NCBI GenBank assembly: GCA_029935695.1
Contig: JAOZJV010000138.1
Location: 1 to 8,277, forward strand
Length of the DNA: 8,277 nucleotides
Origin: Candidatus Krumholzibacteriia bacterium
GTDB taxonomy: Bacteria; Krumholzibacteriota; Krumholzibacteriia; LZORAL124-64-63
Reading direction: 5' to 3'
Below are positions 1-6,929 of this stretch, piece by piece. The position numbers and the translations under genes were made by a program. The notes beneath the pieces are model-generated. The model was not told the DNA's origin and did no database searches. It saw only the letters and a list, made by a program, of their open reading frames with translations. The first letter of the stretch is position 1, and each line of letters begins with the position of its first letter.

Positions 1-1247
1 CTTTTTCAGCACGTAATAAGGATAACGCTTGTTTTTTCTTTTCTTCAGTCTGAGACCATTTTGGGCTGTCGGGTTCTGATGAGCCCTATGTTCTGGGCGA
101 AGATTATGTCTTCCGCGGATTCACTGGAGCGGGCAATATTTCGGCACCAGTGGTTTTCTGCGGTTATGGTCTCAGTTTTCCTGACCGGGGGTATGATGAT
201 TATTCCGGTGTGGACGTGGAAGGTAAAATCGTCCTGGTGTTCAAGCAGGGACCAGGCTGGAAATTGGCTGATGATGAGGGATGGCATGGCATGTTCAACC
301 CTCGGCTCAAGGCCAACACGGCAGCTGCCCATGGGGCGTTGGCGGTGTTGATGGTTTCCAAACCCAACGATAAAAACCCCCAGCCTCTGATTGGCAGTGT
401 GATGCATGGAGATGGAAAGCACACCCTGAATATTCCCCAATTGCAAATCAGTCAAGAAGTGGCTGCTGAACTTTTGAATGGGGCAGGTCTGGATCTTTCT
501 GATCTCCAGACTCGCATCGACAAGGATCACAATCCTGTATCAGCCTCTTTGGATCTTGCTGTGGATCTGAAAGTTGAAACCCGTTACCAGCCCCAGGCCG
601 AAACCTGGAACGTTGTGGGTATCCTGCCTGGCAGTGATCCTGATCTGAGCACGGAATACCTGGTCATCGGCGCTCACCTCGACCATGTGGGGACCCAGAC
701 CGGCAAGGCCTTGTTCCCTGGAGCCAATGACAATGCCTCAGGATCAGCGGCAGTCATGGAAATTGCCGAGGCCTTTATGCGCTCCGGGCATACACCGCCC
801 CGGACGGTGGTTTTTATTCTCTTCTCAGGAGAAGAACAGGGGCTGATTGGCAGCCAGTACTATGCAGACCATCCGGTTCGCCCCCTGGATTTGACCGTGG
901 CCATGATGAACTTTGATTGTGTCGCCCATGGGGACAGTATCCGGATTGGTGGAGGCAAATCGGCGCCCCTGCTTTGGGGCCATACTCTGCAGTTGGATGC
1001 TGTTGCACAAAATCTGATGATACCGGGCACCTGGGCTGGTGGTGGAGCCGATGCCGCACCCTTTTTTAACAAAGGGCTGCCCACTTTGTATTTTGTGACG
1101 ACCAACAGTTATACCCACTTGCACCGCACCAGCGACAAGGTTGAAACCTTGAATGGTGATTTGTTTGAAGCGATCACGCGGTTGGGATACCGGACTGCGG
1201 CCTGGGTGGCCGATGGCAGTTATCAGCGGGAAATGTTGATCGACTAA
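1..1247 (+). CDS. M28 family zinc aminopeptidase with PA domain, 5' partial, apparent frameshift near base 60
   Basis: This is an exported-type metallo-exopeptidase that would release N-terminal residues from peptides. All five M28 zinc and catalytic positions are visible: His in GAHLDHVG (675-677), Asp in GANDNASG (729-731), the Glu pair in FSGEEQGLIGS (831-836), Asp in MNFDC (915-917) and His in HLHRTSDK (1122-1124). A protease-associated (PA) domain precedes them, roughly 130-560, with the typical VVFCGYG and YDDYSGVDVEGKIVLV strings. The main frame is open only back to 54, after a TGA at 51-53, yet family-like sequence (DEPYVLGEDYVF, 78-113) lies upstream of the first usable start, GTG 150. 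Frame 1 is open from base 1 and reads LFQHVIRITLVF, resembling the 'yFQ.v' segment that precedes the PA domain in this family. One missing base near 57-65 would join the two. The N-terminus and signal peptide lie outside the window. It may be a real pseudogene or a sequencing error. The catalytic part looks intact. Confidence 0.85.
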
Positions 1248-1254
1248 TTTCCCC

Positions 1255-1284
1255 AAAAAAGGAAGGCCCCTACTGGGGCCTTCC
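1255..1284 (-). terminator. Rho-independent terminator of the DUF2807 gene
   Basis: A perfect 10-bp stem (GGAAGGCCCC / GGGGCCTTCC, 1261-1270 and 1275-1284) closes a 4-base loop. On the minus strand it is followed directly by six T (complement of 1255-1260), which fits termination of the minus-strand gene ending at 1304. It lies 13 bases after the stop of the converging M28 gene, but on the plus strand there is no T-run after the stem, so termination in that direction would be weaker. Confidence 0.85.
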
Positions 1285-1303
1285 ATACAATGATCCTGAA
1301 CCA

Positions 1304-1969
1304 CTATTTCTTCTTAATATTGCCCAGACCGCTGACACTGGTGTTTGTATCTTCGGGATCCCCGTAATAAGTAAGATTGCCTACTCCGGAGATGCGTCCC
1401 CGAAGAGAATCTTCAGCATACACCTCGGCGTTGCCGGCTCCGGAGATATTCACTTTAACATTTTTAGCTTTCAGGTCGGTGGTGTCAACATCACCGGCTC
1501 CACTGATTTTGATGTCCAGCTTGTCCACCTTTCCGTCCATTTTCAGATCGCAGGCACCGCTCAGGCGGAAGGTGAATTCGTGGTCATCGAAATCGGAAAT
1601 ATTCAAATCACACGCCCCGTGAACACTCACTTCTTCCAGGGTTTTGACCACAATTTTAATAAGGCAGTCATCACTGGGTTTGCAGCTGCGTCCCCAGTCC
1701 AGATCCAACCATCCACCTTTGACTTTGGCTTCAAAAATTTCCCAGAGATTGTCATCAATGGTGACTTCTACTTTTTGTTTGTTGCCAAAGCTGACTTCCA
1801 CATCAAAGGCTCCGCCCACTTCAAGAGCACGGAATTCTTCCAGACTCAGCTGACGGGTTTCCATCTGACCGGAGCCCTTCTCGCCTGAGGAAAAGGAAAA
1901 GGCGGCAGCCTGAGTGGCTACCAGCAGAACGATCAAGGCAAGAGCGACGGGCAGAAACTTTTTATTCAT
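1304..1969 (-). CDS. Secreted DUF2807 (head GIN domain) beta-helix protein
   Basis: The protein has 221 residues and unknown function; DUF2807 proteins are predicted to be exported right-handed beta-helices, sometimes labelled putative autotransporter adhesins. Residues 1-23 form a Sec signal peptide (MNKKFLPVALALIVLL, then ATQAAA) with a likely cut near 23. The domain opens with REL-type strands around residues 36-60 (EEFRALEVGGAFDVEV). A ladder of short turns then follows: HGAC 117, SGAC 137, SGAG 157, SGAG 177, SGVG 194, SGLG 213, with an exact 20-residue step over the first four. It carries four Cys (96, 102, 120, 140). The ATG at 1969 is chosen because AGGAGG (complement of 1976-1981) sits 6 bases upstream; the longer reading from 2008 would put non-signal residues before the signal peptide. 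The gene follows bax on the same strand, but a hairpin between them suggests separate transcription. Confidence 0.85.
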   Translation of the reverse strand: MNKKFLPVALALIVLLVATQAAAFSFSSGEKGSGQMETRQLSLEEFRALEVGGAFDVEVSFGNKQKVEVTIDDNLWEIFEAKVKGGWLDLDWGRSCKPSDDCLIKIVVKTLEEVSVHGACDLNISDFDDHEFTFRLSGACDLKMDGKVDKLDIKISGAGDVDTTDLKAKNVKVNISGAGNAEVYAEDSLRGRISGVGNLTYYGDPEDTNTSVSGLGNIKKK

Positions 1970-1975
1970 GGGCAG

Positions 1976-1981
1976 CCTCCT
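1976..1981 (-). promoter_or_regulatory. Ribosome binding site of the DUF2807 gene
   Basis: On the minus strand this reads AGGAGG, 6 bases before the ATG at 1969. It decides the start in favour of the signal-peptide-bearing form over the upstream in-frame ATG at 2008. Confidence 0.8.
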
Positions 1982-2028
1982 GGACGTGTTGATGCATCGG
2001 GGTTGCATTCATGACGTGTGTCGGCATG

Positions 2029-2055
2029 AAAAGGTTGGAAATTAATCGACCTTTT
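2029..2055 (-). terminator. Terminator just after the bax-like gene
   Basis: Arms AAAAGGTTG (2029-2037) and CGACCTTTT (2047-2055) pair over 9 bp with one G-U wobble and a 9-base loop. The A and T runs on the two sides give a T-run on either strand. On the minus strand it starts immediately after the stop codon of the bax-like gene (2058-2056), so termination of that gene is the likely role. Confidence 0.7.
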
Positions 2056-2988
2056 TTATTCAGCTGGTTGAATTTTGATGACGGAATTGTTCAAGAGTTT
2101 GGCTTCGTCAGCGGCAGCCAGTTTGTTGACACGCATAATGGCGTGCAGTCCATCAACATAGGCTTGTCCACGTTCGCTGTACTTGTCCAGGGTGCGGGCC
2201 AGCTCGTATCCAGTGGGTTGGCGACCTTCGGTGCGAATTTTAGCGCGCAGGGTGCGCATGCGGGTGTAGGCCCGGTGGGTGTTGAGGTTGCGGGCGTAGG
2301 CCCTGACAGCATCCAGAGGTGTTTCAAAAGCAGCCAGACCATAATTGCCCAACTCAGTGCGTTGCTGTTTGGGTTTGATGCCCTTGCCGGAAAAATCCCA
2401 CTGACCGAACAGTGAATTTCCCAGGAGGGCAAACCGTGATGTACCCCAGCCACTTTCTTCGGCGCCCTGGGCCAGAGCCAGGCTGGGAGGGATGATATCC
2501 ACCCGGCTTTTCAATTCCTGCAACTGCTCGGGGGTAATTTTGGTCTCGTCTTTTTTGATCACTTTGTATTTTTGAGCCATGGCGAGCAGAGTTTGGTGTT
2601 CAGTTGAGCCGGCATCAGCGGTGGTGGTGGTGGCGATCAGCTTATTCAGTTCATCCTGTTCCAGAAGAATCAATTCATTGGATCGTAAAATCACTGGTGC
2701 CAGGAGACGAAAAAAGATCTCTTTCTTTTTGGCCACGGTGATTTTGTTGGATTCTGTTTTCCAACGACTGGGGATGTTGGTCATGTAGATGCGGGGAATC
2801 TCACGGATTCCCTGTTGCCAGGCTTCGGCAGTGTATCCCAGGGAATCAAAAATCTTGAAGATGTCTTCGGTGGAACTGGAGGTGATTGTGCGCACGGGCA
2901 GCTCGCTTTCAAGGGGAGCACCGGCGCTGCTGGTCAAAGGATTGATCGACAGGATCAACAAAAGGAAGATAACGGGGAAACGATTCAT
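2056..2988 (-). CDS. bax: Bax-like exported glucosaminidase (GH73-type murein hydrolase)
   Basis: The predicted role is cleavage of the glycan strand of peptidoglycan in the periplasm or at the envelope. The 310-residue protein begins with a signal peptide (MNRFPVIFLLLILSINPL, cut near SAGA, residue 24). Residues 40-115 carry the Bax-specific N-terminal region (IREIPRIYMTNIPSRW, then KKKEIFFRLLAPVILRSNE). The glucosaminidase domain follows with the catalytic-type motif AQGAEESGWGTSRF (174-186; Glu178 is the expected acid), LFGQW (193-197), YGLAAFETPLDAVRAYARNL (216-235) and Y-rich C-terminal helices to about 285. Length and order match E. coli Bax (COG2992). The ATG at 2988 is the only sensible start; its ribosome site is weak (GAGAG about 13 bases away). 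The gene lies 100 bases downstream of the porin gene on the same strand and is not next to malS, its E. coli neighbour. Confidence 0.88.
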   Translation of the reverse strand: MNRFPVIFLLLILSINPLTSSAGAPLESELPVRTITSSSTEDIFKIFDSLGYTAEAWQQGIREIPRIYMTNIPSRWKTESNKITVAKKKEIFFRLLAPVILRSNELILLEQDELNKLIATTTTADAGSTEHQTLLAMAQKYKVIKKDETKITPEQLQELKSRVDIIPPSLALAQGAEESGWGTSRFALLGNSLFGQWDFSGKGIKPKQQRTELGNYGLAAFETPLDAVRAYARNLNTHRAYTRMRTLRAKIRTEGRQPTGYELARTLDKYSERGQAYVDGLHAIMRVNKLAAADEAKLLNNSVIKIQPAE

Positions 2989-3030
2989 GTGGCCAGTATC
3001 ACTCTCTGAAAATCTTGTGGGGGGGGATAT

Positions 3031-3062
3031 GGAAAACCCCGAGCCGAAGCCCGGGGTTTTCC
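3031..3062 (-). terminator. Hairpin between porin and bax-like gene, probable terminator or attenuator
   Basis: An 11-bp perfect stem (GGAAAACCCCG 3031-3041 and CGGGGTTTTCC 3052-3062) encloses a 10-base loop. The core is A4-CCCCG...CGGGG-T4, so each strand reads a GC stem followed by four T, a short two-way terminator. No longer T-run follows on either side. It sits 26 bases past the porin stop (3089) and 42 bases before the bax-like start. It would lower read-through from a highly expressed porin message, although partial read-through may be how the bax-like gene is expressed. Confidence 0.65.
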
Positions 3063-3088
3063 AAGGAGAAAATCCTTATCCGGTTGGA

Positions 3089-4144
3089 TTAGAACTTTGT
3101 AGCCATACCCCAGGAGATGCCATAGGGGGCTTCGCCGACGTCAGAAGCACCAATGGTGGAACCGTGACCGGGGCCACCCACGCCGTGAGCGGACAGATCA
3201 CCATTCATGGTCATGGCGTACTGTACGTACATGTAGGTCTTCTGACCCAGTTGCTTGTCCACACCGAGAGCCAGCAGAGCGTAATCATCATCGTCAGCAT
3301 CGGTGTTAGGGTCAGCCATGTAGTAGGCAGCCTTGACGCCGTAGACTTCGGTGAAGTCGAATTTGGCTTCCAGGCCGAAGGTCTGAGCGGAAGCGTCAGC
3401 AACGCCACCAACATCAGCCAAGGTCTGGAACAGGCCAGCAACAGCGAATGTACCAAAATCGTATTTGGCGGTAGCGCGGATACCAGTCTGTGCTTCGCCA
3501 TAAACGATGGCTTCAGGATCGGTGTCATCCATGGCGAAACCCTTGTTCAGCATTTCGTAAGCAACACCCACGTACAGGGCGTCTTTGCTGTAAGCGGCGG
3601 AGCCACTGAAGGCAGTCATGTCTTCTTCGGCACCGAGGGGGCCTTGATCCAACATGTAACCCAGCACAACGCCGAAGCCACTCATGTCAGGAGAAGCATA
3701 AACAACGACGTCTTGCAGACGGCGATCCCAGCCCATGGTGGTCTGGCGGAAGTCACCAATTTCATCGAAGAAGAAGGTGGCTTTGCGACCGATGGTCTTG
3801 AAGGGGGTGTCGTGGATACCATAAAGGAAGGTACCCCAGCTGCCGTTCAGGCCCAGGTAACTGTTACGTTTGACCAGGGTGTCGGCGCCTTTTTGAGCCA
3901 GGTTGATGCCACTTTCAAATTGCCAGATGAAAGTCAGGGCTTCGGAGAGTTCTTTGGAACCCTTGAAACCAAAGCGGGAACTGTTGTTGGCCATCACGAT
4001 CTGGCTTTCATCACTGTCACTCACCATATCGATGGAAGTGTGAAGTTTGCCGTAGATCTTGTAGGCATCTTCTCCAGCCAGAGCAGCGCCGGAAACCAGA
4101 ATGGTAGCCAGAACCAGCAAAGCAATCATTTTCTTGGTAAACAA
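3089..4144 (-). CDS. Outer-membrane porin (Gram-negative porin, Porin_4-like)
   Basis: This is a predicted trimeric-type beta-barrel for diffusion of small solutes across the outer membrane. The 351-residue protein has a signal peptide (MFTKKMIALLVLATILVSGA, cut after ALA at 23) and a mature start GEDAYKIYGKLHTSID. The segment NNSSRFGFKGSKELSEALTF is the hallmark of the general porin family, and KRNSYLGLNGSWGTFLYG matches the conserved third-strand region with the RNSYLGL/GTF pattern. Alternating strands continue to a C-terminal GMATKF, with the terminal Phe used for BAM recognition. Acidic loops (for example around DPNTDADDDD) are present. TTG 4144 is chosen as start because AGGAGG lies 7 bases upstream; the in-frame ATG at 4129 has no ribosome site at a proper distance, and the ATG far upstream (4267) would add a non-signal leader. 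Strong ribosome site, structured leader and own hairpin suggest high expression. Confidence 0.9.
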   Translation of the reverse strand: MFTKKMIALLVLATILVSGAALAGEDAYKIYGKLHTSIDMVSDSDESQIVMANNSSRFGFKGSKELSEALTFIWQFESGINLAQKGADTLVKRNSYLGLNGSWGTFLYGIHDTPFKTIGRKATFFFDEIGDFRQTTMGWDRRLQDVVVYASPDMSGFGVVLGYMLDQGPLGAEEDMTAFSGSAAYSKDALYVGVAYEMLNKGFAMDDTDPEAIVYGEAQTGIRATAKYDFGTFAVAGLFQTLADVGGVADASAQTFGLEAKFDFTEVYGVKAAYYMADPNTDADDDDYALLALGVDKQLGQKTYMYVQYAMTMNGDLSAHGVGGPGHGSTIGASDVGEAPYGISWGMATKF

Positions 4145-4150
4145 AGTTGG

Positions 4151-4158
4151 ACCTCCTT
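4151..4158 (-). promoter_or_regulatory. Ribosome binding site of the porin gene
   Basis: On the minus strand this reads AAGGAGGT, a near-perfect anti-16S match, 7 bases from TTG 4144 and 22 bases from the next ATG (4129). The spacing selects the TTG start. Confidence 0.8.
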
Positions 4159-4176
4159 GAAAATCCACTGGGGTGT

Positions 4177-4267
4177 TTTCGAAAGGCGAACCTTTCGAAA
4201 CTTCAATGTCCCCGCACGGGGTCATCGAATCTCTTGTTGCAACAGACCGTAATGCCCGAGGCAACAA
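4177..4267 (-). promoter_or_regulatory. Hairpin-rich 5' leader of the porin mRNA
   Basis: Three stems can be drawn in series on the minus strand. The one nearest the gene is a perfect 10-bp stem (4177-4186 with 4191-4200) whose loop reads UUCG; it lies 32 bases before the TTG start. A CCCC/GGGG stem with a 4-base loop lies at 4210-4221. A 7-bp stem TTGTTGC/GCAACAA (4234-4240 with 4261-4267) closes a 20-base loop. 5' stem-loops are known to protect abundant porin messages such as ompA in enteric bacteria; a similar role here is inference. The transcription start was not located, so the outer stem may lie outside the transcript. Confidence 0.5.
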
Positions 4268-4580
4268 ATCCTAGCCACACAGTGATGGCGTCTCTTTCCA
4301 TGAGTTCAGGTTGTGAGGACATCCTCGATGCGCCTACAAACCGGAATCATGCACAGAAAAACCCGTGAGACCTTCTTATTCGATCAAGTTGACCGAGGGT
4401 GAAGGCCCGGGGGGCTTCCTGCGATTTTGATATCAGCCTGCATTCGCTCTTCCCCTGGGCTGCTTCAATCCCTATTCTCACAGGTATGGAAGCTACCAGG
4501 TTGGATCGAGGTTTGCCTGAATGTTCTCCATATCTTCAAAGAACATCCGGACACAACCAGTGCCTAGCCGCATTTTCAGT

Positions 4581-4613
4581 GGAACTGGACATGTCTGTCA
4601 ACATGTTATTTCC
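4581..4613. repeat. Paired RACATGTY palindromes inside a larger imperfect inverted repeat
   Basis: GACATGTC (4588-4595) and AACATGTT (4600-4607) are each perfect 8-base palindromes, 12 bases centre to centre. The flanks GGAA (4581-4584) and TTCC (4610-4613) extend the symmetry across the whole segment. It could be an operator for a dimeric repressor, or a weak hairpin; it lies about 250 bases upstream of the M14 start. Confidence 0.4.
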
Positions 4614-4701
4614 ACAAAAATTTACCAGTGTCAGTGGCAAACGGCTTTCAAGCGCCAAAGAGTAAACTTTTTTATATAAAGTTCAACTAATTTCTCACCC
4701 A

Positions 4702-4739
4702 TTATGACAGGTGTTTTTCATTTGATTTTTGTGTCATAA
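4702..4739. repeat. Inverted repeat TTATGACA-N22-TGTCATAA upstream of the M14 gene
   Basis: The 8-base arms (4702-4709 and 4732-4739) are perfect and sit 30 bases apart centre to centre, close to three helical turns, so the two half-sites face nearly the same side of the DNA. The interior is T-rich (4714-4731). It lies about 120 bases before the M14 start. A regulator site is a plausible reading; no family is recognised. Confidence 0.45.
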
Positions 4740-4858
4740 ACGATCTTTTAGTTCATAGCTGAAGAGGTCGGTATTAGTGTGTACGGGAAACAGGTTTGTG
4801 CCGGGTGATGAAAACGCCTCCTAAAGGCCTAAAAATCGAGAGCAAAGGTCACAACAGA

Positions 4859-6652
4859 ATGGAAAAATCAGGAATGAAAATTTTACTGATCCTACTCCTT
4901 TTGCTTTTTCCCGTTGAAGCATTGTGTGGGGTTCAGATGGAAACAGTTTTTGAATTATCTGATGGAAACAAAACACCAACCTATGACGAAACGTTGACCT
5001 GGCTCGAAGAGTTGGCTGCCACCAGTGAGTTTTTGAAATTTGAATCTTTTGGGACAAGTCCCCAGGGCCGCAGCTTACCAGTCATCATTGCCAACAAGGA
5101 CAAACAGTTCCGCCCGGCGCAGCATCAGAACCGCCAGGACGACGTGGTGCTCCTGGTCCAGGCTTGCATTCACGCAGGGGAAAGTTGCGGCAAGGATGCG
5201 GGTATGTTGCTTCTGCGAAAGCTGGCCACCGATTCTCGCACCCGGGAACAACTGCTGGACAAGGTGACGCTGCTTTTCATCCCGATTTTCAATGTGGATG
5301 GCCATGAGCGATTTGGGCCATATGGCCGCATCAACCAGAACGGTCCAGATGAAATGGGGTGGCGGGTTACGTCCACCAACCAAAATCTGAACCGGGATTT
5401 TTTGAAAGCCGATACTCTTGAAATGCGCGACTGGTTGAAGTTGTACCAGAAATGGCAGCCGGATTTTTTGATCGACATCCACAGCACCGACGGAGCCGAC
5501 TACCAGTACGCCATCACCTATGGTCTTGAAATCCATGGCAATATGGATCCGGGCCTCACGGATTGGACCATCTTATACAGGGACGCCATGAATGCCGCCA
5601 TGGTTGATGCCGATTTTCCCATGGCGCCATACGTCTCATTTCGCCAGTGGCACGACCCGCGCAGTGGGCTGGAAACCTGGACAGCCGGTCCCCGTTTCAG
5701 CCAGGGTTATGCGGCCATTCAAAACCGACCGGGCCTGCTGATTGAAACTCACATGTTGAAAGATTACTCCACCCGGGTGAATGCGGCTTATCGCCTGGTG
5801 GTGGAAACCATGAGTCACTTGAACCAGGAGGCTGCAGGGCTGCGGCAGTTGGTTCTGGATGCCGATGCCCGGGCAGCCAGCCCGGCTTTTCGGGAGGAAC
5901 CTTTTGCTCTCAGTTTAAAGCTCAGGGGAAGCCATCGTCCTTTTGAATTTTTGGGGGTTTCCTACGAAAAGGTGACCAGCGACATCACCGGTGGGGACTG
6001 GTTCCGGTTCAGCGATCAACCCGAGACCATGATGATTGAATTGTATGAGGAAATGCAGCCGGATCAAACGGCTCGGTTGCCCGAAGCTTATTTGGTGCCG
6101 CCGCAGTGGACAGTGATCATTGACCGGCTGCAAATGCACGGCATTGAGTTCAGTCGTTTGGCCGAGGCCACGGAAGTGGAAGTTCGCAGCTGGCGCCTGC
6201 AGGATCCCAAGTGGCAGGAAAATTCTTATGAAGGCCATCATCCCGTCAGTTTTGAAATGAACCCTTTGCAGGAGAAACGGATTTTTCCTGCGGGAACCGC
6301 GGTGGTGGATATGAACCAGCGAGCTTCCCGGGTGGTGGCTCATTTGCTGGAACCGGTGGCGCCTGATTCCATGGTGCGCTGGGGTTATCTGGATGCCATT
6401 TTTGAGCGGGTGGAATATGTGGAGTCTTATGTGATCGAGAACATGATCAGGGAAATGGTTGCCGACCGGCCTGAATTGCTGGAAGAGCTGGAGCAGAAAA
6501 AACAGGAGGATCCGGAATTTGCCGGGAATCCCTGGGCTATTCGTTACTGGTTTTATGAAAAAACGCCATATTACGATCAGCGGGTGGGGGTCTATCCTGT
6601 GGGTTTGCTTGATCATAGAGAAATCATGAGAAATTTTAAACTTTCAGAATAA
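4859..6652 (+). CDS. Secreted M14 family zinc carboxypeptidase
   Basis: This is a zinc exopeptidase predicted to trim C-terminal residues from peptides outside the cytoplasm. With the ATG at 4859 the protein has 597 residues. It opens with a signal peptide (MEKSGMKILLILLLLLFPVE, cut around ALCG, 20-24). The M14 domain spans roughly residues 30-345. Its zinc ligands are His105 and Glu108 in the HAGE motif and His208 in DIHSTDG. NLNRDF (176-181) supplies the substrate-binding Asn-Arg pair, and Glu296 in LLIETH is the catalytic Glu. The remaining ~250 residues form a C-terminal extension (ending with YDQRVGVYPVGLLDH) common in bacterial M14 proteins of about 600 residues. The start is uncertain: 4859 has AAAGG 10 bases upstream, ATG 4874 also keeps a full signal peptide, and in-frame starts back to TTG 4796 would place charged residues ahead of it. 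No lipobox is evident despite Cys near the cut. It is transcribed divergently from the porin; no terminator follows. Confidence 0.9.
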   Translation: MEKSGMKILLILLLLLFPVEALCGVQMETVFELSDGNKTPTYDETLTWLEELAATSEFLKFESFGTSPQGRSLPVIIANKDKQFRPAQHQNRQDDVVLLVQACIHAGESCGKDAGMLLLRKLATDSRTREQLLDKVTLLFIPIFNVDGHERFGPYGRINQNGPDEMGWRVTSTNQNLNRDFLKADTLEMRDWLKLYQKWQPDFLIDIHSTDGADYQYAITYGLEIHGNMDPGLTDWTILYRDAMNAAMVDADFPMAPYVSFRQWHDPRSGLETWTAGPRFSQGYAAIQNRPGLLIETHMLKDYSTRVNAAYRLVVETMSHLNQEAAGLRQLVLDADARAASPAFREEPFALSLKLRGSHRPFEFLGVSYEKVTSDITGGDWFRFSDQPETMMIELYEEMQPDQTARLPEAYLVPPQWTVIIDRLQMHGIEFSRLAEATEVEVRSWRLQDPKWQENSYEGHHPVSFEMNPLQEKRIFPAGTAVVDMNQRASRVVAHLLEPVAPDSMVRWGYLDAIFERVEYVESYVIENMIREMVADRPELLEELEQKKQEDPEFAGNPWAIRYWFYEKTPYYDQRVGVYPVGLLDHREIMRNFKLSE

Positions 6653-6724
6653 CATGATGAAATCTTTAAATTATGTGGAAATAGGGAATAAACTGGACAA
6701 AACAGGGAAAAAATATTGCAAAAA

Positions 6725-6849
6725 GGGATTGTAATATGATAGGCTCCTTGGTTCGAGGGGTTTTTCCAGGTGTAGGGCCAGTTTGTCTGGTTGGGGATAC
6801 TGGGCGCGAATAAGAAATCCCAAGCAACTTCCTGAAGGACGCCAATCCC
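6725..6849. ncRNA. Candidate structured RNA or imperfect long inverted repeat (strand unknown)
   Basis: Seven nested pairings can be drawn: 6725-6730 with 6844-6849 (GGGATT/AATCCC), 6742-6744 with 6841-6843, 6745-6749 with 6835-6839 (TCCTT/AAGGA), 6750-6753 with 6826-6829, 6757-6763 with 6815-6821 (GGGGTTT/AAATCCC, one wobble), 6766-6769 with 6800-6803, and the apical CCAG/CTGG at 6778-6781 and 6787-6790. That is about 33 pairs, separated by small internal loops. Read on the minus strand, the outer stem is followed by five T (complement of 6720-6724, with A at 6720). I recognise no RNA family: it lacks the SRP RNA GGAAGCAGCC-type tetraloop block, c-di-GMP riboswitch core and tRNA T-arm. A short 6S-like RNA or a repeat relic are untested alternatives. 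Pairing by eye can overstate structure. Confidence 0.25.
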
Positions 6850-6929
6850 ACATTTGGCTGCACTAATTTCGCAAACGCCTGTGCAATAGCGAGTTATTTA
6901 GACTGTTTTTGTTGTGCAGGCTTTGTGTG

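Larger units (their letters stand above)
4268..4858. other. Divergent intergenic region between porin and M14 peptidase, no supported gene
   Basis: About 590 bases with no reading frame that shows a ribosome site or recognisable protein. It should hold the promoters of both flanking genes, but I could not find a -35/-10 pair with good spacing; TATAAA at 4675-4680 is a lone -10-like match. Bases 4661-4760 are strikingly AT-rich. Inverted repeats lie at 4588-4607, 4665-4683 (AACTTT-N7-AAAGTT) and 4702-4739; the first and last are listed separately. No tRNA or riboswitch signature was seen. Confidence 0.6.

Noticed and set aside
2789..4252. Long plus-strand open frame (487 codons) opposite the porin and bax-like genes
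   Set aside because: It is an antisense shadow: the minus strand encodes two proteins with clear family motifs, signal peptides and ribosome sites across the same bases, while this frame shows no motifs.
4315..4326. Short inverted repeat GAGGA-CA-TCCTC
   Set aside because: The arms are only 5 bases with a 2-base gap; too short to separate from chance.
4588..4607. Possible LexA (SOS) box
   Set aside because: The palindromes have two bases between AAC/GAC and GTT/GTC, whereas the Gram-positive LexA box needs four and the enteric box is CTG-N10-CAG.
4399..4665. Plus-strand open frame of 88 codons in the divergent region
   Set aside because: It has a GTG start with no properly spaced ribosome site, no recognisable protein pattern, and it overlaps the inverted repeats; most likely chance.
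6741..6765. GGTTCGAGG string that resembles a tRNA T-arm
   Set aside because: The flanking bases do not form a T stem, and no D-arm, anticodon arm or acceptor stem can be built around it.
6666..6863. Minus-strand open frame of 65 codons in the M14-PPC gap
   Set aside because: No ribosome site, no known protein pattern, and it overlaps the self-complementary element.
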